A DNA stretch of 64,000 nt, from contig NZ_JACHXN010000007.1 of assembly GCF_014192095.1 (NCBI RefSeq), positions 124,001-188,000 of the forward strand, in the 5' to 3' direction. The position numbers and the translations under genes were made by a program. Positions 63,840-64,000 of this stretch are shown in pieces (within the stretch, counting starts at the first letter, position 1; each line of letters starts with the position of its first letter). The notes beneath the pieces are model-generated. The model was not told the origin of the DNA and did not search any database. It saw nothing but the letters and a program-made list of their open reading frames with translations. Origin of the DNA: Phyllobacterium trifolii (GTDB lineage Bacteria; Pseudomonadota; Alphaproteobacteria; Rhizobiales; Rhizobiaceae).

Positions 63840-64000
63840 GCCTTCAATCTTTGACCTCGCATCGTACCGCGAAAGCGCGATGCGCCTTTCGTCCGTAACG
63901 CAGCTGCCGTCAAATTGTTCGACAAAAACGTCGCCTTCAAGCAGGAGTGCCGCAACACAGAATGACAGGTTGAGCTGAGCAGAAGTCGGGCCTTCCAGAC
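63828..64000 (-). CDS. Probable MmgE/PrpD family protein, C-terminal part only
   Basis: The minus strand is open from the right edge to a TAA at 63828-63830, giving 56 residues: [20 protein letters not shown] and DVFVEQF are similar to the C-terminal part of MmgE/PrpD (2-methylcitrate dehydratase/aconitate-like) family proteins, where a SxPYxVAxALLxG motif precedes a Phe-containing helix. Only the end of the gene is in the window, so the reaction and start cannot be judged. Confidence 0.5.
   Translation of the reverse strand, partial: LEGPTSAQLNLSFCVAALLLEGDVFVEQFDGSCVTDERRIALSRYDARSKIEGSDC

Noticed and set aside
1-64000. CRISPR arrays, tRNA, rRNA, insertion sequences, attachment sites
   Set aside because: No regularly spaced direct repeats, cloverleaf-like stretches, transposase motifs or flanking inverted repeats were seen by eye; short degenerate elements could still have been missed.

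Overview
The window reads as chromosomal DNA of a motile alphaproteobacterium of the order Hyphomicrobiales, probably in or near the Brucellaceae/Phyllobacteriaceae. The flagellar genes are the rhizobial set: motB-motC-fliK, motE, flaF, flbT, a Rem/FtcR-type regulator, no fliC/fliD/fliS block and no flhDC. A LuxR-type protein closely resembling Brucella VjbR sits at the edge of that cluster. The genus is an inference. No rRNA, tRNA, CRISPR array or insertion sequence was recognised.

Bases 1-20,401 form an accessory region. From 17,464 down to 1,792, eleven genes point the same way (minus strand): a class III nucleotide cyclase translationally coupled to a secreted polysaccharide lyase, a four-gene family-5 (peptide/oligosaccharide) ABC importer, three glycosyltransferases, a 904-residue ABC exporter whose ATPase motifs are all broken, and a free-standing cyclic-nucleotide-binding domain. 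Four more genes complete the picture: a metallophosphoesterase (cut by the left edge), a UDP-sugar 6-dehydrogenase on the plus strand, and a DUF3095 protein that keeps cyclase-like acidic motifs. Cyclase, binding domain, possible phosphodiesterase, sugar-nucleotide synthesis, glycosyl transfer, export, cleavage and uptake together suggest a cyclic-nucleotide-controlled surface polysaccharide system. This is the most interesting part of the window, and its combined function is my inference.

Bases 20,718-55,477 hold a nearly complete flagellar gene cluster. A vjbR-like gene and a minus-strand operon motA-fliM-orf-fliN-fliG-flhB are followed by plus-strand operons: DUF1217 gene-flgF-fliI-orf; flgBC-fliE-flgGAI-motE-flgH-fliLP; one short flagellin gene; fliF-fliH-like-motBC-fliK-transglycosylase; rem/ftcR; flgEKL-flaF-flbT-flgD-fliQ; flhA-fliR-fliJ-like; flgJ; flgN-like-orf. 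A shared 13-base element, close to TTCRCGCAAGCTT, lies 37-52 bases before the first gene of six of these units and is a good candidate for the Rem/FtcR operator or a dedicated flagellar promoter.

Bases 55,465-64,000 contain housekeeping and stress genes: a PilZ-like protein, an AI-2E family membrane protein, an ECF sigma/anti-sigma pair, a Bax-inhibitor-1 protein, a GGDEF protein with an exactly duplicated 160-residue sensor module, an Old Yellow Enzyme, and a decayed arsenic operon (arsR pseudogene, arsC, arsH, no efflux gene). The right edge cuts a probable MmgE/PrpD family gene.
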